This document shows, one piece after another, positions 17,492-27,390 of a DNA stretch of 64,000 nucleotides. A program made the position numbers and the translations under genes. The notes beneath the pieces are model-generated. The model was not told the DNA's origin. It did not search any database and worked only from the letters and a program-made list of their open reading frames with translations. This DNA comes from Micromonospora andamanensis (GTDB taxonomy: Bacteria; Actinomycetota; Actinomycetes; Mycobacteriales; Micromonosporaceae): assembly GCF_016863495.1 (NCBI RefSeq), contig NZ_BOOZ01000003.1, positions 186,001-250,000 on the forward strand, read 5' to 3'. Position 1 is the first letter of the stretch. The number at the start of each line of letters is the position of its first letter.

Positions 17492-17938
17492 ATGCGTGCT
17501 GACCGGTTCGGCGGGCCGGCCCTGTCCCTGTTCCGCATCGTCATCGGGTTGTTGTTCCTCATTCACGGCATGTCGTCCGTGTTCGGGATCTTCGGCGGCA
17601 ACCGTGGCACCGGCGAGGCCGTGCCCCTGGGTCAGTGGCCCGGCTGGTACGCCGCGCTGATCCAGTTGGTCTGTGGCGGCCTCGTGCTCCTCGGGCTGTT
17701 CACCCGGCCCGCGGCCCTGCTGGCGTCGGGCTCCATGGCCTACGCGTACTTCGTGGTCCACCAGCCCGAGTCGCTGCTGCCGCTGCGCAACCACGGCGAG
17801 TTGTCAGTGCTCTTCTGCTGGTCGTTCTTCCTGATCGCGGTGCTCGGCCCGGGCACCTGGGCTGTGGACAACCTGTGGCGGCGCGGCGACGCGACTGTCG
17901 CCCTGGACCGGGCTGAACCACGATCGGTCCCGGCCTGA
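17492..17938 (+). CDS. DoxX family membrane protein
   Basis: 148 aa with four transmembrane segments: about residues 10-30, 50-68, 74-91 and 101-125. It has the DoxX-type opening (ALSLFRIVIGLLFLIHGM) and the GLFTRPAALLASG loop. The family is linked to oxidoreductive stress and thiosulfate/quinone chemistry, but the exact activity is unknown. ATG 17492 follows AGGAGGT at about 4-5 nt. It is monocistronic: a CebR-like palindrome lies upstream and a 14-bp hairpin downstream. Confidence 0.88.
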   Translation: MRADRFGGPALSLFRIVIGLLFLIHGMSSVFGIFGGNRGTGEAVPLGQWPGWYAALIQLVCGGLVLLGLFTRPAALLASGSMAYAYFVVHQPESLLPLRNHGELSVLFCWSFFLIAVLGPGTWAVDNLWRRGDATVALDRAEPRSVPA

Positions 17939-17944
17939 CGGCAG

Positions 17945-17985
17945 TGCCTCAGCGGCGCCGGGGCACGCGACGGCGCCGCTGAGGC
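17945..17985 (+). terminator. Hairpin terminator after doxX
   Basis: A perfect 14-bp stem GCCTCAGCGGCGCC and its complement enclose a 13-nt loop, 6 nt after the DoxX stop. It has no U-tract. Confidence 0.75.
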
Positions 17986-18057
17986 TTCGCTCACAAGCTG
18001 GGATTGACCGGCGACGGCCGCGACCGGATTGCCTAGACTCGGTCACACAACTGCATA

Positions 18058-18193
18058 CCTCATCCAGAGGGGCTGAGGGATACGGCCCGACGACGCCCCG
18101 GCAACCACCTCGCACGCTCACCGTTGAGCGTTCGGCGGGGCAGGTGCCAATTCCGTCCCCGCCGCAGGGTGCGATGCGGGGAAAGATGAGAGG
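18058..18193 (+). ncRNA. SAM-I (S-box) riboswitch in the thrC leader
   Basis: The conserved S-box blocks appear in order: AGAGGGGCTGAGGGATACGG, then GGCCCGACGACGCCCCGGC followed by AACC, then GGTGCCAATTCCGTCC and GGGGAAAGATGAGAGG. P1 is CCTCATC (18058-18064) with GATGAG-AGG (18185-18193). The thrC Shine-Dalgarno (GAGAGGA, 18188-18194) lies inside the 3' strand of P1, 7-8 nt before ATG 18202, so ligand binding should hide it. A TAGACT box at 18034-18039 is a likely -10. It is class I (GGTGCCAATTCC), not the actinobacterial SAM-IV. Confidence 0.9.
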
Positions 18194-18201
18194 ACTTCGA
18201 C

Positions 18202-19488
18202 ATGACGTCGACGCTCGCCCCGTCCGGCATCGACACCGCCGCCAGCCCCGCCCGTGCCCTGGTCTGCCGGGCCTGTTCGGCCCGCTACCCGCTCGCCGCG
18301 CAGCACGCCTGTTACGAGTGTTTCGGCCCGTTGGAGGTCGACTACGACCCGGCCGCCCTCGCCGCCGTGACCCGCGAGCAGATCGAGGCCGGCCCGCGCA
18401 ACCTCTGGCGGTACGCCGCCCTGCTGCCCGCCGGTCAGGACCCGGCCGCCCGGGTCACCCTGGACCCGGGGTTCACTCCGCTGGTGGCCGCCGACCGGCT
18501 CGCCGTCGAGTTGGGCATCACCGCTCCGCTGTGGGTCAAGGACGACAGCGCCAACCCCACCCACTCGTTCAAGGACCGGGTGGTGTCGGTGGCGCTCACC
18601 GCCGCCCGCGCGCTGGGTTTCTCCCGGTTCGCCTGCGCCTCCACCGGTAACCTGGCCAACTCCGTCGCCGCACACGCTGCCCGGGTCGGTGCGCCGTCCG
18701 TGGTCTTCATCCCGAGCGACCTGGAGCAGGGCAAGGTCGTCACCACCGCCGTCTACGGCGGCGACCTGGTCGCGATCGACGGGTCGTACGACGACGTGAA
18801 CCGGCTCTGTGGCGAGCTTGTCGAGACCGACGAGTTCGAGGACACCGCATTCGTCAACGTCAACGTCCGGCCCTACTACGCGGAGGGGTCCAAGACGCTC
18901 GGCTACGAGGTGGCCGAGCAGCTCGGGTGGCGCATCCCCGCCCAGGTGGTCATCCCGATGGCTTCGGGTGAGCTGCTCACCAAGATTGACAAGGCGTTCA
19001 GCGAGCTTGTCGAGATCGGCCTGGTCGAGGCGCCGGCCGACGGTTGGAAGGTGTTCGGCGCGCAGTCCGCCGGCTGCAACCCGATCGCCACCGCACTGCA
19101 CGCCGGCACCGACGCCATCACCCCGGTCAAGCCCACAGGCATCGCCAAGTCGCTGAACATCGGCGACCCGGCGGCCGGGCTGTACGCCCTGGAGGCGGTG
19201 CGTCGGACCGGTGGCTGGATGGACCACGCCGACGACGACGAGATCCGCGCGGGGGTGCGCCTGTTGGCGCGTACCACAGGGGTCTTCGCGGAGACGGCCG
19301 GCGGGGTGACCGTGGCGGTGCTGCGCAAGCTCGTCGAGTCGGGCCGGCTGGACCCGACGGCCGAGACGGTGGTGTTCAACACCGGCGAAGGGCTGAAGAC
19401 GCTCGACGCGGTGGCCGGCGAGGTGGGCCCCACCCACCGGATCAAACCGTCGCTGCGCGCCGCCCGGGACGCGGGCCTGCTCAGCTGA
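18202..19488 (+). CDS. thrC: Threonine synthase
   Basis: 428 aa. A PLP-dependent (fold type II) enzyme that makes threonine from O-phosphohomoserine. An N-terminal zinc-ribbon-like segment has paired Cys (CRACSARYPLAAQHACYEC). The PLP lysine is Lys124 in NPTHSFKDR, followed by the SxxN-type CASTGNLANS loop. The phosphate-binding part and C-terminal GEGLKTLDA are present. Length fits the longer ThrC group. It sits alone rather than with hom-thrB, and a thrC - csp - groEL order also occurs, as I recall, in Streptomyces coelicolor. Control is by the SAM-I riboswitch directly upstream. Confidence 0.93.
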   Translation: MTSTLAPSGIDTAASPARALVCRACSARYPLAAQHACYECFGPLEVDYDPAALAAVTREQIEAGPRNLWRYAALLPAGQDPAARVTLDPGFTPLVAADRLAVELGITAPLWVKDDSANPTHSFKDRVVSVALTAARALGFSRFACASTGNLANSVAAHAARVGAPSVVFIPSDLEQGKVVTTAVYGGDLVAIDGSYDDVNRLCGELVETDEFEDTAFVNVNVRPYYAEGSKTLGYEVAEQLGWRIPAQVVIPMASGELLTKIDKAFSELVEIGLVEAPADGWKVFGAQSAGCNPIATALHAGTDAITPVKPTGIAKSLNIGDPAAGLYALEAVRRTGGWMDHADDDEIRAGVRLLARTTGVFAETAGGVTVAVLRKLVESGRLDPTAETVVFNTGEGLKTLDAVAGEVGPTHRIKPSLRAARDAGLLS

Positions 19489-19605
19489 CCGCGACGGTCA
19501 GGGAGTAAGCGGCATTTCGCAGGGAGTGAGCGAAACACACCCTCGGGGACTTGACGACCGCAAACGGACGGCGCAAGATGCTCCGTGCGGGAGGGCGCTT
19601 CGCCG

Positions 19606-19704
19606 TAGACTTTCAGTCTTTACGACCCAGCGCCGGAGGCGTTGTGCGATCGTCCCTCCCGACCAACGTCCGAGCGGGCCAGCGAAAATTCGCTGGCCCG
19701 CTCG
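19606..19704 (+). other. Candidate small RNA or attenuated leader before the double-GNAT gene
   Basis: A TAGACT box (19606-19611, same hexamer as before the thrC riboswitch) is followed by about 60 nt of non-coding sequence. Then comes a perfect 16-bp hairpin, CGAGCGGGCCAGCGAA (19671-19686) with its complement (19689-19704), that ends 25 nt before ATG 19730. A transcript from this box would be about 85-90 nt and end at the hairpin, or read through into the acetyltransferase. No -35 is clear. A 60-codon TTG ORF across it looks spurious. Confidence 0.45.
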
Positions 19705-19729
19705 CCTGTCTCTGGCGCAGGCTGCCGGC

Positions 19730-20749
19730 ATGACCGTCACCGTCACCCCCTTCGGTCCCGCCGACGAGCAGGCGATCGAGCAGGCGTACCGGATCGGCGC
19801 GGCGTACGTCGCCGCCGATCTGCCCGACTTCCCGCCCTTCTGCCGGCAGCGGTTCCTGGCGATGGTGCGTCATCCGATGCCGGGCAACGCACCTGTCAAC
19901 CTGCTGGCCCACCTCGACGGTGAGCCCGCCGGCCACCTCGTGCTCGACCTGCCGCAGCTGGACAACACCGAGAACGCCTCCGCCGACCTGGTCGTGCACC
20001 CGGCGTACCGGCGTCGGGGGGTGGGCCGGGCGCTGGTCCAGCACGGTCTCGCCGTGCTGCGCGAGCACGGGCGCAAGCGGGTGAGCGCGATGAGCATGGC
20101 CCACCCACCCGGCGAGCCCGACCGCCCCTCGGTGGGTGCCGCCTTCGCCACCGCCTTCGGCGCGGTCGACGCCCTGCCCGACGTGCGCCGGCGGCTGGAC
20201 ACCGCCGATCTGGACCAGGCGCGGCTGGACGCGCTGCTCGCCGACGCCCGGGGCCGGGCGGGCGGCTACGAGGTGCTGCACTGGCGGGGTCGTACTCCCG
20301 ACGACCTGGCCGCCGACGTGGCGTATCTGGACGGGCGGTTGCTGGCGGACGCGCCAATGGGTGACCTGGCCTGGGAGCCGGAGCAGGTCGACGCCGATCG
20401 CCTGCGCGGCACCGAGCTGGCGTTGGAGGCGCGTGGCCGGCGGCGCTACCACGTCGGCGTCCGCCACCAGGCGACCGGCCGGCTTGTCGCGTGGACCCTG
20501 CTGGACGTCGGTGCGTCGGCGGACTGGCACTCGTTCCAGCAGATCACAATCGTCGACCCGGAGCACCGGGGCCACCGGCTGGGCCTGCTTGCCAAGATCG
20601 AAAACTTGCGGCACCTGCTCGCCCACGAGCCGACGGTACGCGTGATCGACACCTTCAACGCGGGCAGCAACGATCACATGATCGCGATCAACGAGCAGCT
20701 CGGTTTCCGGGTGGTGGACCGGTGGAGCAACTGGCAGCTGACCATCTGA
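19730..20749 (+). CDS. Double-domain GNAT acetyltransferase
   Basis: 339 aa with two GNAT folds. The N-domain has motif A VVHPAYRRRGVGRALVQHG; the C-domain has ITIVDPEHRGHRLGLLAKIENL plus NAGSNDHMIAINEQLGFRVV. Tandem GNAT proteins of this size include mycothiol-type synthases and MarR/GNAT-like resistance enzymes, but this one is distinct from mshD at 47489. The upstream open frame has no start with a ribosome site; I chose ATG 19730. No clear Shine-Dalgarno is seen, and a strong hairpin lies directly upstream. The substrate is unknown. Confidence 0.87.
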   Translation: MTVTVTPFGPADEQAIEQAYRIGAAYVAADLPDFPPFCRQRFLAMVRHPMPGNAPVNLLAHLDGEPAGHLVLDLPQLDNTENASADLVVHPAYRRRGVGRALVQHGLAVLREHGRKRVSAMSMAHPPGEPDRPSVGAAFATAFGAVDALPDVRRRLDTADLDQARLDALLADARGRAGGYEVLHWRGRTPDDLAADVAYLDGRLLADAPMGDLAWEPEQVDADRLRGTELALEARGRRRYHVGVRHQATGRLVAWTLLDVGASADWHSFQQITIVDPEHRGHRLGLLAKIENLRHLLAHEPTVRVIDTFNAGSNDHMIAINEQLGFRVVDRWSNWQLTI

Positions 20750-20802
20750 AGTTGTGACACGCCCCTACTGATCTGGGGGCTTCGTGTTGCATGATGGCGG
20801 GC

Positions 20803-22476
20803 ATGACGGAGACCCCGCACCCCTTCTACGACAGGCACGCCGAGACCCTCAACCGCGCGCTGACCGCGATCACGGAGCGGGGATACTGGTCCGCCTACCC
20901 GGAATCCCCGAGCCCGCGGGTGTACGGCGAGACCGCCGCCGCCGACGGCAAGGCGGCCTTCGAGGCGTACCTGGGCGCAGACTTCCCGCTCGACCAGCCG
21001 GGCGACGGCGACCGGGTCGCCACCGAGCAGAGCCCGTTCGGCGTCGCACTGAACGTGCGCTACCCGCACGCCGACGCCGACCAGTTGGTCGCCGCCGCCT
21101 CCGCCGCGCTGCCCGCCTGGCGTGACGCCGGCCCGCAGACCCGGGTGGGCGTCTGCCTGGAGATTCTCGACCGGCTGCACCGGAACATCTTCGAGCTGGC
21201 CAACGCGGTGCAGTTCACCAGCGGCCAGGCGTTCGTGATGGCCTTCCAGGCCGGCGGCGCGCACGCGCTGGACCGCGCGCTTGAGGCGCTTGCCTACTCG
21301 TACGCGGAGATGACCCGGCACCCGGGGAGCGCCGCCTGGGAGAAGGCCGCCGGCAAGGGCGAACCGCTGCGGATGAGCAAGACCTTCCACGTGGTGCCCC
21401 GGGGGGTGGCCCTGGTCATCGGCTGCAACACCTTCCCGACCTGGAACTCGTACCCGGGGTTGTTCGCCTCGCTCGTCACCGGCAACCCCGTCGTGATCAA
21501 GCCACACCCGCGCGCCGTGCTGCCGCTGGCCGTCACCGTCCGGTACGCCCGCGAGGTGCTCGCCGAGGCCGACTTCGATCCGAACCTGGTGCTGCTGGCC
21601 CCCGAGGCCCCGAGCGAGAAGCTCGCCTCGACGCTGGCCCTGCACCCGGCGGTCCGGATCGTCGACTTCACCGGCTCCACCGAGTACGGCGACTGGCTGG
21701 AGGCCAACGCCCGGCAGGCTGCCGTCTACACCGAGAAGGCGGGGCTCAACACGGTGGTGGTCGACTCCACCGACGACTTCGCCGGGATGTGCCGCAACCT
21801 GGGCTTCACGCTGACGCTCTACAGCGGCCAGATGTGCACCACCTCGCAGAACATCCTCATCCCGCGGGACGGCATCGACACCGACCAGGGGCACAAGAGC
21901 TTCGACGAGGTGGCCGGCGGCATCGGCGCGGCGGTCGGCAAGCTCACCGGCGATCCGGCCCGGGGGGTGGAGCTGACCGGCGCGATCGTCAACGACGGTG
22001 TGCTGGAGCGGCTGGACGAGGTCGCCAAGGTCGGTGCGCCGGTGCTGGAGTCGCGTACCGTCGAGCACCCGTCGTTCCCGGACGCCGTCGTGCGTACGCC
22101 GACAATCGTCAAGCTCGACGCCGACGACGCCGCCACCTACTCGCGGGAGTGGTTCGGGCCGATCTCCTTCGCCATCGCCACCGACTCCACCGCGCACAGC
22201 CTGGAGATCCTCCGCTCGACCGTGGGTGAGAAGGGCGCTCTCACCGCGGCCGTCTACTCCACCGACGAAGCGGTGCTGGACGCCACCGAGGCGACAGCTG
22301 TCGAGGTCGGGGTGCACCTGTCGGCGAACCTCACGGGTGGTGTCTTCGTGAACCAGTCGGCGGCCTTCTCCGACTTCCACGGCAGCGGGGCGAACGCGGC
22401 GGCCAACTCGGCGTTGACCGACGGGGCGTACGTGGCGAACCGGTTCCGCATCGTGCAGAGCCGCCGGCACGCGTAG
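20803..22476 (+). CDS. paaN: PaaN-type aldehyde dehydrogenase (phenylacetate degradation protein)
   Basis: About 557 aa. It starts like the family (HPFYDRHAETLNRALTAI, RGYWSAYPE). The aldehyde dehydrogenase core includes VIGCNTFPTWNSYPGLF, NPVVIKPHPRAVLP, FTGSTEYGDWL and the catalytic-Cys block YSGQMCTTSQNI. The C-terminus has GGVFVNQSAAFSDFHGSGAN. PaaN oxidises the ring-opened aldehyde of phenylacetate in some bacteria. No other paa gene is in the window, so the pathway assignment is uncertain. ATG 20803 fits family starts; ATG 20791 is in frame and follows GGGGGC at a wide spacing. Confidence 0.85.
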   Translation: MTETPHPFYDRHAETLNRALTAITERGYWSAYPESPSPRVYGETAAADGKAAFEAYLGADFPLDQPGDGDRVATEQSPFGVALNVRYPHADADQLVAAASAALPAWRDAGPQTRVGVCLEILDRLHRNIFELANAVQFTSGQAFVMAFQAGGAHALDRALEALAYSYAEMTRHPGSAAWEKAAGKGEPLRMSKTFHVVPRGVALVIGCNTFPTWNSYPGLFASLVTGNPVVIKPHPRAVLPLAVTVRYAREVLAEADFDPNLVLLAPEAPSEKLASTLALHPAVRIVDFTGSTEYGDWLEANARQAAVYTEKAGLNTVVVDSTDDFAGMCRNLGFTLTLYSGQMCTTSQNILIPRDGIDTDQGHKSFDEVAGGIGAAVGKLTGDPARGVELTGAIVNDGVLERLDEVAKVGAPVLESRTVEHPSFPDAVVRTPTIVKLDADDAATYSREWFGPISFAIATDSTAHSLEILRSTVGEKGALTAAVYSTDEAVLDATEATAVEVGVHLSANLTGGVFVNQSAAFSDFHGSGANAAANSALTDGAYVANRFRIVQSRRHA

Positions 22477-22486
22477 GGGCTGCGGC

Positions 22487-23017
22487 CTACACCGCCCTGC
22501 GCATCTGGAGTTCGCGCAGGGCGGGGATGTTCGGATGCGGCAGGCGGACCCCGGTGTCGACGAAGCCCAGCCGCTGGTAGGCCCGGTAGGCACGGTCGTT
22601 GCCGACCACCACCTCAAGCATCAGCTCGTCCCGTCCGCAGGACCGGGACCAGCCCGCCACCCCGTCGACCAGATCCGCGAGCAGGCCGGTGCCGCGCCAG
22701 GTCGGCGTGATGTAGACGGCGTAGATCACCGTCACGCCCGGCTCGGTCGGGTGGGTGACCCCGCCGGCGTGCCCGACCAGCCGGCCGCCCGGATCGGCCA
22801 CGAACTGCGCCGTGTCCGGGCCGGCCGAGACCTGGGCGACGCGGGCGGCGTACTCGGCGTGGGGTCGGGCCGCGGCCTCGGCGATCGTCTCCAGGAACGC
22901 CAGCGGCGCGTCCGCGAGCATCTCCAGGCGTAGCGCCCGCATCCGGGCCGTGTCGGCTGGCTCGACCCGGCGGATCACCGCTCCACGTACGCCTGTTCCG
23001 CCGGTGACGCTCGTCAT
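22487..23017 (-). CDS. GNAT family N-acetyltransferase
   Basis: 176 aa. GNAT landmarks: RRVEPADTARMRALRLEMLAD at the start, GRLVGHAGGV, VIYAVYITPTWRGTGLLADLVDGV (motif A) and VVVGNDRAYRAYQRLGFVDTG (motif B). The frame is open far upstream, but ATG 23017 begins the conserved region. It is convergent with paaN, with 10 nt between the stops. An AAGCAT element 6 nt before ATG may be a weak leaderless promoter. The substrate is unknown. Confidence 0.85.
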   Translation of the reverse strand: MTSVTGGTGVRGAVIRRVEPADTARMRALRLEMLADAPLAFLETIAEAAARPHAEYAARVAQVSAGPDTAQFVADPGGRLVGHAGGVTHPTEPGVTVIYAVYITPTWRGTGLLADLVDGVAGWSRSCGRDELMLEVVVGNDRAYRAYQRLGFVDTGVRLPHPNIPALRELQMRRAV

Positions 23018-23229
23018 GCCCGCATGCTTATCACAATGACGGACGACGATGCGGGTGAACGTAATACGCCCGATTTGTGGTCGTGCGCCGTCGTCACTCC
23101 TCGTGTAGCGTGCGATTTCGGTCACCCGTTTCAGCGGTCGTCGCCGATCGCCCAAAACCGGTGGTTTCCGGGTGCCGGCGCGCCGGCGACCCGAGGTAGT
23201 GGAACGCCGTGCAGAGTGAGGAAAACACC

Positions 23230-23430
23230 GTGGCACAAGGCACCGTGAAGTGGTTCAACGCCGAGAAGGGCTACGGCTTCATCGCCGTCGACGGCGGGCA
23301 GGACGTCTTCGTCCACTTCTCCGCGATCGAGATGGACGGCTACAAGGCGCTGGACGACGGCCAACGGGTGGAGTTCGAGATCGCCCAGGGCCAGAAGGGC
23401 CCGCAGGCCGAGCGGGTACGCGTCATCTGA
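23230..23430 (+). CDS. Cold shock protein (CspA family)
   Basis: 66 aa. A single cold-shock domain with RNP1 KGYGFIAV and RNP2 VFVHFSAI, an OB-fold binder of single-stranded RNA and DNA. GTG 23230 follows GAGGA at 7 nt and gives the standard (M)AQGTVKWFN start; GTG 23209 is upstream but unsupported. A TAGCGT box at 23106-23111 would give a long leader of about 115 nt, as usual for cold-shock genes. The gene lies between thrC and groEL, an order I recall from Streptomyces. Confidence 0.95.
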   Translation: MAQGTVKWFNAEKGYGFIAVDGGQDVFVHFSAIEMDGYKALDDGQRVEFEIAQGQKGPQAERVRVI

Positions 23431-23557
23431 GCGTTGACCACCCACCCCATTGACCGATCGTCGTCGGGGTGGCGTGACCATGGCCGGAGGGGGCTGCGGT
23501 GCCGGCGCCCCACAAGGGAAGATCATGGACCGATCCAGCCGTCGCTGAGGAGGGTTC

Positions 23558-24670
23558 ATGTCCGACCAGCCGCCCCCGACAGGTCCGCTCTCCTCGCCTC
23601 CGGGTGAGCCGGAACCGCCCGCCGCCGGTTGGGCCGGTCAGCCGCCCCCGCCCGGTGCGCCTCCGTACGGTCCGCCCCCGCCCGGCCCGGCGCCGTACGG
23701 TCCGTCTGCGTACGGTCCGCCGCCCGGCCAGCCGCCCCACGTCGGCACGACGCCCTACCCGGGCCAGCCGGCCTATCCCGGCCAGCAGCCCTACGGCCGG
23801 TACCCGCACCCGCTCGGCTACGGACTCGACCCCGCTGACGCCCTGGTCACCCCGCCCGGGGCCGGGCTCGGCGGCTGGTTCGCGCGCTGCCTGGGCGCCG
23901 CCCGCCGGGGCTGGCGAGAGCTGCTGCCGATCCTGATGCTCACCCAGGTGGTGCCGGCCGCGGTGCTGTCGGTGCTGGTGCTGGCCGTGGATCCCTCGGC
24001 CCGTTGGGATGCCCAGCTCGCCAGCGACTCCGCCGCGCTGCCGGCGAACTTCTGGACCGATCTCGCGATGCTCCTGCTCGTGCTGGTCACCGGCAGCCTG
24101 CTGCTCGGTCTGGTGCAGTGCGTCGGCTGGGCCGCCGGCACCTGGGTGATCGCCAGGCAGGCGGCCGGCCAGCCGGTCGGCCTCGGTGCCGCCCTGCGCT
24201 ACGGGCTGCGTCGGGCGCTCGGGCTCTGGGGCTGGACGCTGCTCATCACCCTGATCGTCACCTTCGGGTTCTGTCTCTGCTTCCTGCCCGGCGTGTACGC
24301 GGCCTTCGCGCTGGCCATGGCCGGTCCGGTCTACCTCTTCGAACGGCACGACCCACTGAGCCGGTCGCACCGCATGCTGCGCGACCGGCTGGGGCTGCTG
24401 CTCGGCCGGGTGGCGCTGGTGGGCGCCGCCGTGATCGGCGTCTCGCTCGTCGCGAGCCTTGTCGAGTCGCTGGCGATCCTGCCCTTCGGCGCCACTCCGC
24501 TGGACTCGCCGGGTACGGCTGTGGGTGTGGTGCTGACGATTGCGGTGGTCGCCGTGCTGACGTTGCCGGCGTACCTCGCGCAGCTGGTCGGGCTCGTTGT
24601 CACCTACGCCGAGCAGCGGGCGCACGAGGGGCCGGTGAACGGCGCGCAACTGGCGGCCGAACTCGGCTGA
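23558..24670 (+). CDS. Pro-rich N-terminal multi-pass membrane protein
   Basis: 370 aa. Residues 1-95 are a cytoplasmic Pro/Gly/Tyr-rich tail with repeats of PPYGPPPPG and PYPGQPAYPG. Then come about six hydrophobic segments (about 125-143, 165-190, 222-243, 245-262, 282-305, 320-345). The layout resembles the glycerophosphodiester-phosphodiesterase-type membrane domain and DUF975-like proteins, where the function is unknown. ATG 23558 is preceded by GAGGAGGG. It is followed by the groEL control region. Confidence 0.82.
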   Translation: MSDQPPPTGPLSSPPGEPEPPAAGWAGQPPPPGAPPYGPPPPGPAPYGPSAYGPPPGQPPHVGTTPYPGQPAYPGQQPYGRYPHPLGYGLDPADALVTPPGAGLGGWFARCLGAARRGWRELLPILMLTQVVPAAVLSVLVLAVDPSARWDAQLASDSAALPANFWTDLAMLLLVLVTGSLLLGLVQCVGWAAGTWVIARQAAGQPVGLGAALRYGLRRALGLWGWTLLITLIVTFGFCLCFLPGVYAAFALAMAGPVYLFERHDPLSRSHRMLRDRLGLLLGRVALVGAAVIGVSLVASLVESLAILPFGATPLDSPGTAVGVVLTIAVVAVLTLPAYLAQLVGLVVTYAEQRAHEGPVNGAQLAAELG

Positions 24671-24685
24671 CCCGGGCCATCGTGC

Positions 24686-24711
24686 TTGCACTCGGCAGGG
24701 CAGAGTGCTAA
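24686..24711 (+). promoter_or_regulatory. CIRCE element 1 overlapping the groEL core promoter
   Basis: TTGCACTC-N9-GAGTGCTAA, close to the HrcA consensus TTAGCACTC-N9-GAGTGCTAA. TTGCAC (24686-24691) and TAAACA (24709-24714), 17 bp apart, can serve as -35 and -10, so HrcA binding would cover the core promoter. Confidence 0.88.
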
Positions 24712-26568
<1,857 letters not shown>

Positions 26569-26583
26569 GTCCAGCTCCAACGC

Positions 26584-26621
26584 CGGAAGGGGCGGGCCGC
26601 GTCAGCGGTCCGCCCCTTCCG
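26584..26621 (+). terminator. Hairpin terminator after groEL
   Basis: CGGAAGGGGCGGGCCGC (26584-26600) pairs with GCGGTCCGCCCCTTCCG (26605-26621), a 17-bp stem with one G-T pair and a 4-nt loop. Confidence 0.8.
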
Positions 26622-26676
26622 CTGTGTCTCGGCAGTGTCGTCGTCTCTGGTCCCCGCAGTGTTGCCGCCTGGACCG

Positions 26677-26916
26677 CTACGTCGGCAGTGGCCGCCGGTT
26701 CCGTCGCTGCCGCGCCCGGTCGTACGGTGGGTGTTGAACCGGCTCGTCCACCAGGATGAGTGGCTCCTCGGGTGGCTCGCTCGCACCTGTCATCTCGGCC
26801 AGTTGCTCGGCGTCGCCATAGTCGAGCCGGTCGATCGGCAGTTGGCCGGGGAGTCCGTGGACCGTGGCCCGGGTGGCCGGCGGGGCGTCCCGGGTCTGAT
26901 CGTCGTCCATGGTCAT
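26677..26916 (-). CDS. Small hypothetical protein (79 aa)
   Basis: 79 aa, soluble and acidic in the middle (DRLDYGDAEQLAEMTGASEPPEEPLILVDEP) with a basic tail (RARQRRNRRPLPT). Unrecognised. ATG 26916 has GAGGAGG at 6 nt, and a small hairpin CTACCG-AAA-CGGTAG (26928-26942) touches the Shine-Dalgarno on its upstream side, which could tune translation. The gene is convergent with groEL. Confidence 0.65.
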   Translation of the reverse strand: MTMDDDQTRDAPPATRATVHGLPGQLPIDRLDYGDAEQLAEMTGASEPPEEPLILVDEPVQHPPYDRARQRRNRRPLPT

Positions 26917-27108
26917 CGCTGCCTCCTCTACCGAAACGGTAGGGGGCGCCGAGCGTCGGGGCGGCTGAACGGCATTATCAGGATCTATCTGCCATTTGCC
27001 CTTTCGACTGCGGCACCGCGACCTGCGGTACGGGAGACGACGCATTCGCCCCGGACGCGCTGCACTGCCCGAATGCGGGCACCGCCGGTGCTGAACCGGT
27101 GACCCGGG

Positions 27109-27306
27109 TCAGGGCGGGCCGGTGACGCCGCCGCGGTGGCTGAACGGGTCGTCGGTGGCGGACCTGGTGACCACGTGGACCACTCCGCAGCACAGCGCCA
27201 CGACGAGGGCCGGGACGCCCAGCAGGATCAGCAGGGCCATGCCCCGCCAGCGGGCTGTCGACGACGGCGGCAGGGGAGCCGCCGCCCCGGGTGAATGACC
27301 GTGCAT
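27109..27306 (-). CDS. Small single-pass membrane protein
   Basis: 65 aa. A Pro-rich start, one transmembrane helix (MALLILLGVPALVVALCCGVV, about 23-43) and a short polar tail TRSATDDPFSHRGG. The ribosome site is weak. It precedes, on the same strand and 193 nt away, the 79-aa gene. Function unknown. Confidence 0.5.
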   Translation of the reverse strand: MHGHSPGAAAPLPPSSTARWRGMALLILLGVPALVVALCCGVVHVVTRSATDDPFSHRGGVTGPP

Positions 27307-27390
27307 GAAGCCGCAAGATAGCAGGTCAGGAATGGTCGGATAACCCCGGGGCGAGATTCGCTCACGTTGGGTGAAATCGGTTACGGACGA

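Noticed and set aside
18004..18009. TTGACC as -35 of the thrC leader promoter
   Set aside because: It stands 24 bp from the TAGACT box, too far for a standard spacer.
19551..19733. 60-codon TTG frame ending at the double-GNAT start
   Set aside because: It runs through the terminator-like hairpin, lacks a ribosome site and has no conserved motif.
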